In this document: piece by piece, positions 29,924 through 39,592 of the stretch
Position numbering within the stretch: position 1 is the stretch's first letter
Layout: the number at the start of each line of letters is the position of its first letter
DNA from: an uncultured Paracoccaceae bacterium
GTDB taxonomy: Bacteria > Pseudomonadota > Alphaproteobacteria > Rhodobacterales > Rhodobacteraceae
Length of the DNA: 64,000 bases
Assembly (NCBI GenBank): GCA_947499725.1
Contig: CANMPK010000007.1
Coordinates: 18,949-82,948, forward strand
Reading direction: 5' to 3'
The notes under the pieces: model-generated
What the model saw: only the letters and a program-made list of their open reading frames with translations
Told to the model about the DNA's origin: nothing
Database searches by the model: none
Translations under genes and position numbers: made by a program

Positions 29924-30878
29924 AGTTTGATCCGTCGCGTGACAATCCCAGCTTTTTCATCCGCCGATAAAGCGTCGCGCGCCCGATCCCCAGCGCCGCC
30001 GCCGCATTGGAAATATTGCCATCCGCCCGCGTGATGGCTTTCACCACAGCGGCCTTTTCGGCGCGATTGAACCCGCGCATATCCTGATCCTCGACAAACA
30101 TATCTGTCGCCGCGATCGGTTTGATATCGCCATGGGCCGCCCATCCAAACAGCTTTCGTGCCGCCCGCGTGGCACCAATAATGCAATCATCAGAATTGAT
30201 CGCCACCAAGGCACTTGGGTCATTCAACGCTTCCCCCGCTAGCACAACACGCTCCGTGGCAAAGGTCATGCGAAAGGTCTCCGTTTCAATCTGCTTCGCC
30301 GTCTGCTCCACCATCGCGCCGATCAAGTTGTTAAACGTCTCTGTTTGATCTGCCCGCGCCGAAGACACATCCAGCGCCCCAATCAACTCTCCCTGCGCGC
30401 CATAAATCGGGGAATCGATGCAGCTCATGGCGATGTTCTTCGGAAAGAAGTGTTGATCACGATGAATGATCACCCGACGCTCTTCGGCCAAACAGGTGCC
30501 AATCCCGTTTGTGCCTTCGCGCCGCTCGCTCCAATTCGCCCCAGGCAACAGGCCCCAGTCTTTGAAATCCTGCACATCCGCCAAATTGCTACGCTGATCC
30601 AGCACGAAGCCTTCGGTATCTGTCAAAACAACCGTGCACCCAGAAGAGCCCACAAGCCCAAACAAATGATCCAACCGCGCGCCGGCCACATGCAGCAGCT
30701 GATGCGCAGCTTCTTTTCGTGTGCTGAGCTCATGTTGGGTCGCCACATCTTGCTCACGCCGCGCAGCAGGGTCTAGGCCGTGATGCTCAAACGATCTTCG
30801 CCACGATGCGGCGATGCGGCTTTTCGCGGCCGAGCGTTTAGATTCGACCGTCGCCAATACCTTGTCTGCATGTCTCAT
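29910..30878 (-). CDS. GAF-Fis transcriptional regulator, AcoR-like without AAA+ domain
   Basis: This 322-residue regulator has an N-terminal sensory region with a GAF domain (about residues 60-190, including GTNGIGTCLAEER and the IYGAQGELIGALDVS block), a PAS-like middle (about 205-255) and a C-terminal Fis-type helix-turn-helix (NISNAAAALGIGRATLYRRMKKLGL). The sigma-54 AAA+ module that AcoR carries between these parts is absent, so it should not act as a sigma-54 activator. Its place upstream of the aldehyde dehydrogenase and the two palindromes suggest local control and autoregulation. Confidence 0.85.
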   Translation of the reverse strand: MRHADKVLATVESKRSAAKSRIAASWRRSFEHHGLDPAARREQDVATQHELSTRKEAAHQLLHVAGARLDHLFGLVGSSGCTVVLTDTEGFVLDQRSNLADVQDFKDWGLLPGANWSERREGTNGIGTCLAEERRVIIHRDQHFFPKNIAMSCIDSPIYGAQGELIGALDVSSARADQTETFNNLIGAMVEQTAKQIETETFRMTFATERVVLAGEALNDPSALVAINSDDCIIGATRAARKLFGWAAHGDIKPIAATDMFVEDQDMRGFNRAEKAAVVKAITRADGNISNAAAALGIGRATLYRRMKKLGLSRDGSNLSQS

Positions 30879-30970
30879 GGTCGGAACAGTACACCAAGTT
30901 GAAAAAGGTTACTGTTTTTAAGCAGGAGTTTTCAGAAGACCAAGTATTTTTTGGGCACTCAAAGACTGTT

Positions 30971-30988
30971 TGTCTCAGTATTGAGACA
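30971..30988. promoter_or_regulatory. 18-bp palindrome upstream of the GAF-Fis regulator
   Basis: TGTCTCA-N4-TGAGACA sits 92 bases before the regulator start, nearly the same distance as its twin before the aldehyde dehydrogenase gene. The flanks extend the symmetry slightly (TTTG before, CAAA after). Confidence 0.75.
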
Positions 30989-31047
30989 CAAACCGCTGAA
31001 AACTGAACAGCAGTTCTCGCGATTGTAAAAGCAAGCAATGCAGGTCC

Positions 31048-31920
31048 CTAATCCACCAAACCCGCCAAATACCGGCCAAACGCATTCTTCCCAAACATCT
31101 TGGCGCGCTCCAGCAGCTGCTCTTTAGAAATCCAGCCCGCCTCGTAAGCGATCTCTTCCAAACAGCCAGTTTGCATGCCCTGCCGGTTTTCCAGGGTCCG
31201 CACAAAGTTCCCAGCGTCCAGCAAAGACCCGTGGGTGCCTGTATCCAGCCAAGCATAGCCACGCCCCATCAGTTGCACGTCTAGTTGCCCATCGGCCAGA
31301 TAGCCTTCCAACAGCGTGACGATCTCAAGCTCTCCACGCGCAGACGGTTGAACTGCTTTCGCACGCTCAGGCGCGGTTTCATCAACGAAATAGATCCCCG
31401 TCACCGCATAATTGCTCGGCGCGACCTCAGGTTTTTCGATGATCGATTTCACCTGACCGCCCTTATCAAAATCCACCACGCCATAGCGTTCCGGATCCGC
31501 CACGCGATACCCAAAGACCGAAGCGCCAACCTCTTTTTCATTGGCGCCTTCCAGCAACTTGGGCAAATCAGCGCCGTAGAAAATGTTGTCACCCAACACC
31601 AAAACCGAAGGGCTGCCGTCCAGAAAATCCTCGGCCAAGATAAAGGCCTGCGCCAAACCATCAGGGCTTGGCTGCACAATATAGGTCAGCTCGATCCCCC
31701 ACTGGCTGCCATCTCCAAGGGTCCGGATAAATTGTTCTTGATCCTGCGGGGTGGTGATGATCGCAATCTCGCGGATACCGGCCAGCATCAGCACCGAGAT
31801 CGGATAGTAGATCATCGGCTTATCGTAGACAGGCAACAGCTGCTTAGACACACCAATGGTGATCGGATAGAGCCGCGTTCCAGAGCCCCCAGCGAGAACA
31901 ATCCCTTTGCGTTGCGTCAT
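31048..31920 (-). CDS. rfbA: Glucose-1-phosphate thymidylyltransferase
   Basis: This 290-residue enzyme makes dTDP-glucose from glucose-1-phosphate and dTTP. The N-terminal loop GIVLAGGSGTRLYPIT, KPMIYYPISVLM and the VLGDNIFYG segment are diagnostic. It is the last gene of rfbCBDA and overlaps rfbD by four bases. It uses a TAG stop. Confidence 0.95.
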   Translation of the reverse strand: MTQRKGIVLAGGSGTRLYPITIGVSKQLLPVYDKPMIYYPISVLMLAGIREIAIITTPQDQEQFIRTLGDGSQWGIELTYIVQPSPDGLAQAFILAEDFLDGSPSVLVLGDNIFYGADLPKLLEGANEKEVGASVFGYRVADPERYGVVDFDKGGQVKSIIEKPEVAPSNYAVTGIYFVDETAPERAKAVQPSARGELEIVTLLEGYLADGQLDVQLMGRGYAWLDTGTHGSLLDAGNFVRTLENRQGMQTGCLEEIAYEAGWISKEQLLERAKMFGKNAFGRYLAGLVD

Positions 31921-32768
31921 ACGGTAGGCTCCTTCAATTCAGCCAGCACCTGCGCCAGGCTGCGGCGCCAATCAGGGCGCTTGATAGCAAAATCTTGCTC
32001 TAATGTCGCGCAATCCATACGCGAATTATAAGGGCGTTTGGCAGGGGTCGGATAGTCACTTGCGGGAATATCCGTCACGTCCACCTTCAGACCCACCTGC
32101 GCAAAAATCTCGCGGGCGAAATCCGCCCAGCTCACATCTGGCGCTCCGGCAAAGTGATAGGTGCCACTTGGGCGGCCATCGACCAATTGCTTGGCCATCG
32201 AAAGACACACCGCTGCGATCTCAGCCGCTCCTGTGGGCCCGCCGATCTGATCGGCGACAACGGTCAAAGCATCGCGGCTCTCACCAAGCCGTAGCATGGT
32301 TTTCACAAAGTTATTGCCATGGGCCGAGAACACCCAAGAGGTGCGCAAAATCGCATAGGACCCACCAGCTGCACGAATACCATCCTCGCCCGCCAGCTTA
32401 CTACGCCCATAGGCGCCAATCGGCGCAGGCGCATCCTCTGTTTGCCAAGGGGCATCGCCAGAACCATCAAACACATAGTCGGTGGAAATATGCACCAGCG
32501 GAATGCCCTTCGCCGCGCAGGCCTGCGCCATCGCTGTGGGAGCCGCGCCATTGATCACGCTCGCCAAAGCCTCTTCCTCTTCGGCCTTGTCCACCGCGGT
32601 GTAAGCAGCCGCGTTGATCACCACATCCACATCCTGCGCCGCAATCGCGGCCGCGCAGGCGGCGGGGTCACTCAAATCAGCATCCTCACGCCCCAAAGCA
32701 ATCACATCTGCCTGACGCCGAAGTTCGGTCGCCACCTGACCCGTTTTACCAAAGACGAGGATCTTCAT
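31917..32768 (-). CDS. rfbD: dTDP-4-dehydrorhamnose reductase
   Basis: This 283-residue NAD(P)H enzyme performs the last step to dTDP-L-rhamnose. The start [12 protein letters not shown], the STDYVFDG block near residue 104 and the YGRSKLAGE active-site tyrosine and lysine are seen. It overlaps both rfbB and rfbA by four bases. Confidence 0.94.
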   Translation of the reverse strand: MKILVFGKTGQVATELRRQADVIALGREDADLSDPAACAAAIAAQDVDVVINAAAYTAVDKAEEEEALASVINGAAPTAMAQACAAKGIPLVHISTDYVFDGSGDAPWQTEDAPAPIGAYGRSKLAGEDGIRAAGGSYAILRTSWVFSAHGNNFVKTMLRLGESRDALTVVADQIGGPTGAAEIAAVCLSMAKQLVDGRPSGTYHFAGAPDVSWADFAREIFAQVGLKVDVTDIPASDYPTPAKRPYNSRMDCATLEQDFAIKRPDWRRSLAQVLAELKEPTV

Positions 32769-33814
32769 GCCTTCACACCCAGTCGCTGCCCAACGCCCTC
32801 ACGGCTCTGCAAAGCGCGCCACCAATCCTCATTGGCCAGATACCACTCCACCGTTTTGCGCAGCCCTTCCTCCACCGTCACAGACGGACGCCAGCCCAGC
32901 TCGTCACGAATACGACTAGGATCAATCGCATAGCGCGCATCATGCCCCGGGCGATCCGTCACAAATGTAATCAAATCTGCATAAGAGCCTTCTTCGCGCG
33001 GGCGCAGCTCATCCAAGATGCCACAAATGGTCTGCACCAACTCCAGATTGCTCCGCTCGTTTTTACCGCCAATATTATAGCTGCGGCCAAGCTCGCCTTT
33101 TTGCACAACCAGCAACAGCGCATCTGCGTGATCTTCCACATACAGCCAATCGCGCACGTTCGAGCCATCCCCATAAATCGGCAAAGGCTTGCCCGCCAAA
33201 GCATTCAAGATCACCACAGGGATCAGCTTCTCTGGGAAATGATAGGGGCCATAGTTGTTCGAGCAATTGGTCAGAACAACCGGCAGCCCATAGGTTTCCG
33301 CCCAAGCGCGCACCAAATGATCAGAGGCGGCTTTAGAGGCCGAATACGGGCTGCGTGGATCATAAGAGGTCTCTTCGGTGAATTGCACAGAAGGATCCGC
33401 AGGCAGCGATCCATAGACCTCATCAGTAGAGATATGATGAAACCGGAAGCCCTCAGGTTTGCCTTGATCCAACCAATACTTACGCGCGGCTTCCAGCATA
33501 TTGAACGTGCCGGTGATATTGGTCTCGATAAAGTCGGACGGCCCATCGATCGAACGGTCCACATGGCTTTCTGCGGCCAGATGCATCACCACATCAGGTT
33601 TGGTCTCAGCAAAGGTGTTTTCCAGCGCGACACGATCCCGAATATCAACCTGTTTGAAAACATAATGTTCACTATCGGCAACTTCAGAAACATTCTCCAA
33701 ACAGGCCGCATAGGTCAGCACATCAAGGTTCACCACCTCATGCCCGCGCGCAATCGCAAGCCGCACAACGGCCGACCCAATGAACCCTGCCCCGCCTGTC
33801 ACTAAGATCTTCAT
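32765..33814 (-). CDS. rfbB: dTDP-glucose 4,6-dehydratase
   Basis: This is a 349-residue extended SDR. The cofactor loop [26 protein letters not shown], the STDEVYGSL block and the catalytic [14 protein letters not shown] are as expected for RmlB. It turns dTDP-glucose into the 4-keto-6-deoxy intermediate. Three bases separate it from rfbC upstream. Confidence 0.95.
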   Translation of the reverse strand: MKILVTGGAGFIGSAVVRLAIARGHEVVNLDVLTYAACLENVSEVADSEHYVFKQVDIRDRVALENTFAETKPDVVMHLAAESHVDRSIDGPSDFIETNITGTFNMLEAARKYWLDQGKPEGFRFHHISTDEVYGSLPADPSVQFTEETSYDPRSPYSASKAASDHLVRAWAETYGLPVVLTNCSNNYGPYHFPEKLIPVVILNALAGKPLPIYGDGSNVRDWLYVEDHADALLLVVQKGELGRSYNIGGKNERSNLELVQTICGILDELRPREEGSYADLITFVTDRPGHDARYAIDPSRIRDELGWRPSVTVEEGLRKTVEWYLANEDWWRALQSREGVGQRLGVKA

Positions 33815-33817
33815 GTC

Positions 33818-34372
33818 TTATCCTTCGTATACAAACGGACTGTCAAAATCCGCGAGCGCTGGCGCTGCTTCGTCTTTTTCAGACAAGATTGGCGTGCCGT
33901 CAAAGTTCCAATCAATCCCGCAACTGTCCCAACGCACAGCGCCATCGCATTCCGGCGCATAGTAGTCAGAACATTTATAAACAATCTCTGTGTCCGGCTG
34001 CAGAGTGATAAACCCATGCAGGAACCCTTCCGGGATCAGCAGTTGTTTCCCATTCTCAAAGCTCAGCTCTTCGCCAACCCATTGGCCATAGGTCGGGCTA
34101 CCTTTTCTGATATCGACAGCAACATCAAACAAAGCCCCTTGCCCACAGCGCACCAATTTCGCTTGTGCGTGCGGCGGCGCCTGAAAATGAAGCCCGCGCA
34201 CCGTGCCAACCTCGCGAGATAGCGAATGGTTGTCTTGGACAAACTCAGTGGTGACGCCATGCTCTGCCATACGCTGGCGACTATAGCTTTCGCTGAAAAA
34301 ACCGCGATGGTCACCGAAGCGAGCTGGAGTAAGGCAAAGGACACCTAGGGGTGATCTTGTTTCGACTTTCAA
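33818..34372 (-). CDS. rfbC: dTDP-4-dehydrorhamnose 3,5-epimerase
   Basis: This 184-residue cupin epimerase has the conserved FGDHRGFFSESYS start, the catalytic-histidine block VRGLHFQAPPHAQAKLVR and the PEGFLHGF segment. The family N-terminus fits a start at 34372, which is a TTG codon; no ATG lies nearby that would keep the first strand. It heads the rfbCBDA operon, which gives the full dTDP-rhamnose pathway for the polysaccharide genes to the right. Confidence 0.92.
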   Translation of the reverse strand: MKVETRSPLGVLCLTPARFGDHRGFFSESYSRQRMAEHGVTTEFVQDNHSLSREVGTVRGLHFQAPPHAQAKLVRCGQGALFDVAVDIRKGSPTYGQWVGEELSFENGKQLLIPEGFLHGFITLQPDTEIVYKCSDYYAPECDGAVRWDSCGIDWNFDGTPILSEKDEAAPALADFDSPFVYEG

Positions 34373-34995
34373 CGGAGCTCAAACCTTATTTTTGGTGCGC
34401 AAGTTATTCGCGTAACTCGAGCGCATTTCCATACTTATTGAGACACATCGCTGACACATGCAACAAAATTGGGCCTCACAACCAATCAGCAAATCAATAA
34501 ATCGTAGGTAAGTGGAAGCAACCGACATATCTGAATTACAAATCTAAACGCTGAGACTTAAAGAACTCATTCGCTTGCATCACTCAACCTTCATTACTTT
34601 TTTAGCGACACTAAGCATTAGCATTTTGAGGGCGATTTTCGATATGCAGTGCTTGCAAAAACCTGAACCCACGAAGGAAAAACATAGTGATGTTCGCTTT
34701 GGGCGCTCAAAGAATGGCACACACGTAACGCAGCAACTGTAATTTCAGTGTAAGTGATTGTTTTATTTAGAATAAAGTGCGGCTCAGGACTCAAATACCA
34801 TTGCCATTTTTCTTTCAATAATTTCAAGAACTTACACGGCAAATGGCCAGCATGGCCCATCTGCTAAACCATCTTGGGCCAGATTGGCCACCTCATTGGG
34901 CCAAGGTGGTCCAAAGTGGGCCACACTGGTCAAACTAGATAGAAAACATAATGTTTTCAGATGCATGACGCGCCATTTAATTCTGGAACACTTAC
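34373..34995. other. Gene-poor region upstream of rfbC with phased repeats
   Basis: No convincing gene is seen in these 623 bases. The rfb promoter must lie at the left end. A small inverted repeat (AGTTA at 34402-34406 with TAACT at 34413-34417) and a half copy of the TGAGACA element (34436-34442) are present near it. The right end carries the phased TGGNCCA repeats annotated separately and then runs into an IS remnant. Confidence 0.6.
34844..34932. repeat. TGGGCCA-type motif repeated at about 10-bp steps
   Basis: TGG-(G/T)-CCA-like units begin at 34844, 34853, 34875, 34885, 34897, 34907, 34917 and 34927; the last four are exactly 10 bp apart. Helical phasing places all copies on one face of the DNA. 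It may be a cooperative protein-binding array or an old iteron. Its position next to IS and replication-initiator debris makes a plasmid origin remnant possible. Confidence 0.55.
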
Positions 34996-35320
34996 TGATC
35001 CTCCCCAACTGAACTGGTCCACCTCTATGTTTAGGAAGCGGAGGACCAAGAATGGCGAATATGCGATCAAAACCCGAAGAGATCGCCTCGAAGTTAGGGC
35101 AAGTTGAAGTGTTTAAGGCACAAGGCATATCCCCTCTGGATACAATCAGACAGATCGGTGTCGTTGAACAAACCAATTACCGCCGGCGAAAGAAGTATGG
35201 TGGAATGGGAGTAAACCAATTGAAAGAACTTAAGCGGCTTCAAAAAGAAAATAAGCGTCTGAGAATAGTAGTCTCTGATCTGACGTTCGACAAATTGATC
35301 TGTCTGACCTCAGCGCTTAT
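34996..35320 (+). pseudogene. IS3-family transposase OrfA, truncated (first IS remnant)
   Basis: From a terminal-repeat-like sequence beginning TGATCCTCCCC at 34996, an open frame from 35052 reads KPEEIASKLGQVEVFKAQG, then a helix-turn-helix with VVEQTNYRRRKKYGGM and a coiled zipper ending VSDLTFDKLI. This is the OrfA of IS3-type elements. The homology stops at about 35310, where full elements continue for a few more residues and then OrfB; no OrfB is present. Confidence 0.75.
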
Positions 35321-35337
35321 GGGGCCAAATTGGGCAA

Positions 35338-35650
35338 TTGGCTAAGAGAGTGTTTGCTTCTCATCGTAGCCACCGAGGAGTGGGCGATGAGAAGGCCCGG
35401 ACCGTACTTGATGGACTGCGTTGCGAGGACAGTATCCCGGAGCTGTGCCGTCGCGAGGGTATACCCCAGGGCCTGCATTACAAGTGGTCAAAGGACTTCA
35501 TGGAGGCCGGGAGAAGCGCTTGGCTGGCGATACAGCTCGGGTCGCGAACACGGGCGAGGTTAAAGAGCTGAACCGGGACGCAAAAGACCTCAAGGCAATG
35601 GTCGCTGAACGTTAGCTTGAGCTGCGTCTTCTCAAAAATGCATGCTCAGG
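35338..35650 (+). pseudogene. Second IS3-type transposase OrfA remnant, frameshifted
   Basis: The frame from 35338 reads GDEKARTVLDGLRCEDSIPELCRREGIP and HYKWSKDFMEAG, a different IS3-type OrfA. The reading continues in another frame from about 35510 (KRLAGDTARVANTGEVKELN, then AER, an in-frame TAG, LELRLLK). The element has a frameshift and a nonsense codon and lacks OrfB. Confidence 0.75.
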
Positions 35651-35886
35651 GATGGGGCCGACTACGAATGAGGTATGCCAAATCAGAATAGTTGGAGTTG
35701 GGGTCGATATTCCTGCAGCACGGGACAGGGTGGACCAGTATAAGATTGATTTCTCAACTGTGTTGCGCGCAACAGCTCCGTATTGGGATGACGTCGGCCA
35801 TGACTTTGCCGCAAGGATTGCAGGTGCACCTGAGCCAGAAGAGCAGGATGCCAGTAACGTTGTACTACTGCATTATGCTCTAACAT

Positions 35887-36146
35887 GCCTTTAGTGCGTG
35901 ATTTGCCATTTTGGGCGGTTGTTTCAGAGCGGCTTCGGGAGCAGGACGCAAAGCTGTATAACGCCTGGTTTTGCGCGGCTAGAGCCACATGATTTGGGTG
36001 GCGGAAATGTGCAGCTAGTTGCCCCATCCCGCTTTGTCGCCGATTACATCAGGACGCATTACATTTCACGCCTCACTGCCGCAGCCCTAGCAGAGGACCG
36101 CGGCTTTGTTGCGTTTGAGATCAGTGAAACGCTGAAGCCGCGTTAA
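35887..36146 (+). pseudogene. Fragment resembling the DnaA N-terminal domain, frameshifted
   Basis: The frame from 35887 gives FWAVVSERLREQDAKLYNAWF; one base out of frame it continues as ARLEPHDLGGGNVQLVAPSR and then FVADYIRTHYISRL. Joined, this matches the DnaA domain I pattern of a tryptophan-containing helix, the YNAWF-LEP turn and the APSRFV-DYI-THY helix. A single-base indel near 35980 breaks it. No AAA+ domain follows; the frame ends at 36146, against the next gene. The preceding 80-codon open frame (35652-35894) is unrecognised and may be part of the same lost gene. Plasmid initiators with this domain exist in Rhodobacterales, which makes a plasmid origin plausible. The chromosomal dnaA is an unlikely alternative. 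Confidence 0.55.
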
Positions 36147-38023
36147 GCGCTTTGCAGAAGCTGTTCTTTGTGGATTGTGGGGCCCTGTTTTAGCATGGCG
36201 CGTAAAGCATCTTCGTCGAAACCATCAATGGCCTTGTGGAAGGCTTTGAGCAGGAGGCTGTGATCTAGTGTCGATACATCAGCTTTTGGTGCCATTAGTA
36301 AATCTGGGTTATCGGTCAGAGGTGTGCAGAACTTTTCTGCCTCACAGATTTCATGCAGCTCTTCGCCAGGCCGCAAGCCGCAGAATTTCACTTGAACGCC
36401 AAATGGGTTGTTCTCCGACCGCAGGCCTTTGCCTGTAAGATCGACAACCTTATGCACAAAATCCATCACCTTACGCGGTTCGCCTTTGCACATATGCGTC
36501 GGATGCGCGTGCAGCGCAGCGCCATGGGGCAGGGCGGATAAGATTAGGTCACTCGCTTTTGCAGTGCTTAGGAACAGTCGGGTCATTTCGGGGTCAGGCA
36601 AGGTGATTGTATTGCTGTTGCGCACCTGAGCTTCGAGCAGGGGAACGATATCACCCACAGGCCCAGCTGTTTGACCAAACCGCAGGAAGTTAATCTGGGT
36701 CTTTTTGGCAGATCGCGCCAAGCCCATCACCAGTGTTTCAGCTAATTGTTGTGTCTGATCCACCAAATGGCGAGGTTTTAGCAGCTTTTCGGACGACAAG
36801 AGGACCAATTGATCTATTTCTTCTGCTATCGCGACCTCGGCCAATGTGAGTGGGCCGAGAACATTGGTTGCTAAGAGATCAAACAGATTGGATTCAGCCA
36901 GTTGTGGATCGCCATAGTGGGCGGCGTTAATGACGACTTTAACGCCTTCACTGCGGATCAAATGTGACATGCGTCCTGGAACGGCGATTGATCCGGTGCG
37001 TGCTTCGATCTGAATAGTTGAACCCGCGCGGCGAACAAGGGATCTGACCTGCCGCACCACGTCTAGCAGTGCGGCCTCATTGCGTTCTAAAAGCACAACT
37101 TTTGCTGGCTCAAAACGAATGATTTGTTGGCTGAGCTCTGACCCCATCATACCGCCGGCACCGGCGATTAAGATGGTTTTCCCTTTGCAAGCTGCAAGAA
37201 CGTCTGGGTTTCGGGTTTTGATGCGCGATTTGCTGGTCACATCCTTGAAGCGTTTGGCTTGCAATCCATTTTGCATGGCACGGTGACCGACTTCGTCAGC
37301 CATATTAGGAAGTTCGATCACGTCCACAGGCTGTGATGACAGTGCGTCGAGAATTTCACGGCGTCGGTATGTTGTCGCGGTAGGCATGGCCAAAAGGATG
37401 CGTTTCAGCCCGTGTCTTTTAATGAGCCGACGCAGGGATTGGGCGGGATGGACTTTTAGACCGCTCACCATAATGCCGTGCAGTTGGCGATTGTCATCCA
37501 GGAAGCAAACCGGTTTGAATTCTGTGCTTTGGCGCAGCGCGGCTGCGAGTTGCTCGCCAGTTGCGCCAGCGCCATAAATGGCGACGGGTAAGCGGCTTTG
37601 CGTGCGCTCTTGCGCTTTTTCTAGCAGAAAGCGAGCCATAAAGTGGACAAGCACCGATGACATGAAGAACAAGGCGCCAAAGATCAGCGGTACCGAGCGG
37701 GGGGCTGCAAGATTGAGTAGATAGCTGACCGCCATGGCACTAATCGAGAGAACGCCAGCAAATATCGCTAGGCGTAGTACGGCATTGTTCTCAACCGCAT
37801 GCACCTTGATATGATTGAGCCGCATCATCGTGATCATGACGGCGCCAATGGCCAACATTGCTGGTAGCAGAGCCCAATTGGCCTTTAGCGGTTCAACTGG
37901 AACGGTCATGCCGAATCGAAGGGCGAATGCCATCACAAGGCTGGCCGCAATAAGAAGTACGTCGACCGAAAAGAGAATCAGCCGCTTTGTCGCGCGCGGC
38001 AATTTTGAAATATTATTGAACAT
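36143..38023 (-). CDS. FlaA1/CapD-type NDP-sugar epimerase/dehydratase, membrane-bound
   Basis: This is a 626-residue protein with four N-terminal membrane segments (within about residues 15-130), a first Rossmann part (VAIYGAGATGEQLAAAL) and a C-terminal SDR-like catalytic part (ILIAGAGGMMGSELSQQI). The family dehydrates or epimerises UDP-GlcNAc-type sugars for surface polysaccharides. The canonical YxxxK is hard to see: where the family has TDKAV, this protein reads SSEKLLKPRHLVDQTQQLAE. Its catalytic competence is therefore uncertain. The start at 38023 has AAGG eight bases upstream; an ATG at 38029 is too close to that site. Confidence 0.8.
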   Translation of the reverse strand: MFNNISKLPRATKRLILFSVDVLLIAASLVMAFALRFGMTVPVEPLKANWALLPAMLAIGAVMITMMRLNHIKVHAVENNAVLRLAIFAGVLSISAMAVSYLLNLAAPRSVPLIFGALFFMSSVLVHFMARFLLEKAQERTQSRLPVAIYGAGATGEQLAAALRQSTEFKPVCFLDDNRQLHGIMVSGLKVHPAQSLRRLIKRHGLKRILLAMPTATTYRRREILDALSSQPVDVIELPNMADEVGHRAMQNGLQAKRFKDVTSKSRIKTRNPDVLAACKGKTILIAGAGGMMGSELSQQIIRFEPAKVVLLERNEAALLDVVRQVRSLVRRAGSTIQIEARTGSIAVPGRMSHLIRSEGVKVVINAAHYGDPQLAESNLFDLLATNVLGPLTLAEVAIAEEIDQLVLLSSEKLLKPRHLVDQTQQLAETLVMGLARSAKKTQINFLRFGQTAGPVGDIVPLLEAQVRNSNTITLPDPEMTRLFLSTAKASDLILSALPHGAALHAHPTHMCKGEPRKVMDFVHKVVDLTGKGLRSENNPFGVQVKFCGLRPGEELHEICEAEKFCTPLTDNPDLLMAPKADVSTLDHSLLLKAFHKAIDGFDEDALRAMLKQGPTIHKEQLLQSA

Positions 38024-38236
38024 TACCATAGCCTTAATCTACCGCGTAGAAGTTGCCGCGGGTAATTCGTTAAAAATATTTGGCTCCTCGTAACCCAAGT
38101 TTGTAAGGGGAAAAAGAGCCAAGCCGTGTCATAAGATTTATTGTTATGGGCAAAACATAATACAATCCGGCAGCCCACGAAAGAATTGCCGGGCGAAATC
38201 CTGCCCAAAAATGCTGCTTTGGATTGAAAAATAGGC

Positions 38237-39592
38237 TTATTCGACCTGAGCTGCACCAACGCTAATCAGTGCCGGGAAGAGTTGCTGTAGTGAACGACCC
38301 CAAACTGTGATTGGCTGCTCGCGGACGAAGATAATGTCATCGGGGCGCATCTCGAACTTGGTTGCCATTGCCATATTCACAATGTTCTTGGCATTCAAAT
38401 GGTAGGCAGTCAGCGAATCCAAATTTTGCAATCGCAGTACATAGATATGCGCCGGATTTCCTGTAGTTGTCGGGAAGCCACCACCTTCATAGAATACATC
38501 AGCTAACGAAGCTTTGGTCTCGAAGGGGAGGGGGATGCGGTTTTGTCGTTGTACTTCGCCTGCCAAATAGACGTGATCTTGCTTAACAGCGCCCAATTCT
38601 AGCTTGGCTTGGAAATTCGCGCGTCGCTCGCTTAATTCGCTACGACGCAAACCGATCTCGGTCGACAATTCGCTGAGCGCGCTTGCGCGAGCTGAACGTT
38701 TGATCTCCATCGTTTGAATCTGCCGCTCGTAATAGGCTTGAGCGCGTTCAAGATCGAAAGCGTTATCAACGTAGACGGAATCACCATCCACCAGTGTGAT
38801 TTTGCGCAGATCGCCGCGTTTGAAATAGGCCGCCAATGGAATTTGATAGAGCGTGCCATCGCGATAAATGCGGATTGAGGCGAAGTCTTGGTTTGCCAAG
38901 ACAATGCCACCTGCGGCAGTGATCGCCTCATCCAGAGTCAGCGCCTTTAGGGTAATTGGCACCAATTGAGACTGACGCACGGCGCCGCCGATGGACACGC
39001 GTTTTGAATTGAATTCCGCGAGCTCGAGGCTGAATTCTGGATCAAGCTGGTTTTGAACAAGACGCTGGAACACACGCTCTTCTGCTTCTTCGATCGTCAA
39101 TCCTTCGACGGGTACAGCGCCGGCCTCGGGAATAGCAATCGCGCCGTCATCGCGAACGGTATATCCCTGACGTTGGCTTTGCGCGGAGCTAAGAGCACTT
39201 GTTGCTTGAAGTGATTGGGTCGCGAGGACACGAGTATTAACCAAGATGACATCACCGACGCCGATCTTATATGTAGATGGCTCTACAGCTGGTGGCAAAC
39301 GTAGATCAAGCGCGCCGGGTAGGGGTTGGACTGGCACTTCTGGCGCTTCTGGTAGCGCACCAAGCCCGCGTGGCGTACCGCCAGCACCAGAGGTTTGCGA
39401 AAAGGCGGCTGGCAGTTTGCGAGGGCTATAGGCTGTGCTATTTGCACGGCTCACGGCGCCGGGTGTCATCGACACAACGGTAACGTCTAGGTCCGTTCCT
39501 GATTCTGAAACGCGTGGGCTGTTGTAAGTTACGCCGCAGCTGGCCAGAAATAGCGAAGAAGCAGAGACAATAATGGCGCGGCGTAAAAGCAT
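38237..39592 (-). CDS. wza: Polysaccharide export outer-membrane lipoprotein, Wza type
   Basis: This 451-residue protein begins with a lipoprotein signal, with the lipobox LASC placing the lipidated cysteine at residue 19. The Poly_export domain (YKIGVGDVILVNT and IAIPEAGAVPVEGLTIEEAE) is followed by SLBB-type repeats (KALTLDEAITAAGGI). It forms the outer-membrane pore of Wzx/Wzy-type capsule or EPS export and pairs with the Wzc-like kinase 20 kb to the right. The start at 39592 removes six N-terminal codons that do not belong to a signal peptide. Confidence 0.9.
   Translation of the reverse strand: MLLRRAIIVSASSLFLASCGVTYNSPRVSESGTDLDVTVVSMTPGAVSRANSTAYSPRKLPAAFSQTSGAGGTPRGLGALPEAPEVPVQPLPGALDLRLPPAVEPSTYKIGVGDVILVNTRVLATQSLQATSALSSAQSQRQGYTVRDDGAIAIPEAGAVPVEGLTIEEAEERVFQRLVQNQLDPEFSLELAEFNSKRVSIGGAVRQSQLVPITLKALTLDEAITAAGGIVLANQDFASIRIYRDGTLYQIPLAAYFKRGDLRKITLVDGDSVYVDNAFDLERAQAYYERQIQTMEIKRSARASALSELSTEIGLRRSELSERRANFQAKLELGAVKQDHVYLAGEVQRQNRIPLPFETKASLADVFYEGGGFPTTTGNPAHIYVLRLQNLDSLTAYHLNAKNIVNMAMATKFEMRPDDIIFVREQPITVWGRSLQQLFPALISVGAAQVE

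Noticed and set aside
34618..34860. An 80-codon minus-strand frame and the overlapping frame at 34832-35176.
   Set aside because: No family resemblance, no ribosome site, and the second runs through the repeats and the IS end.
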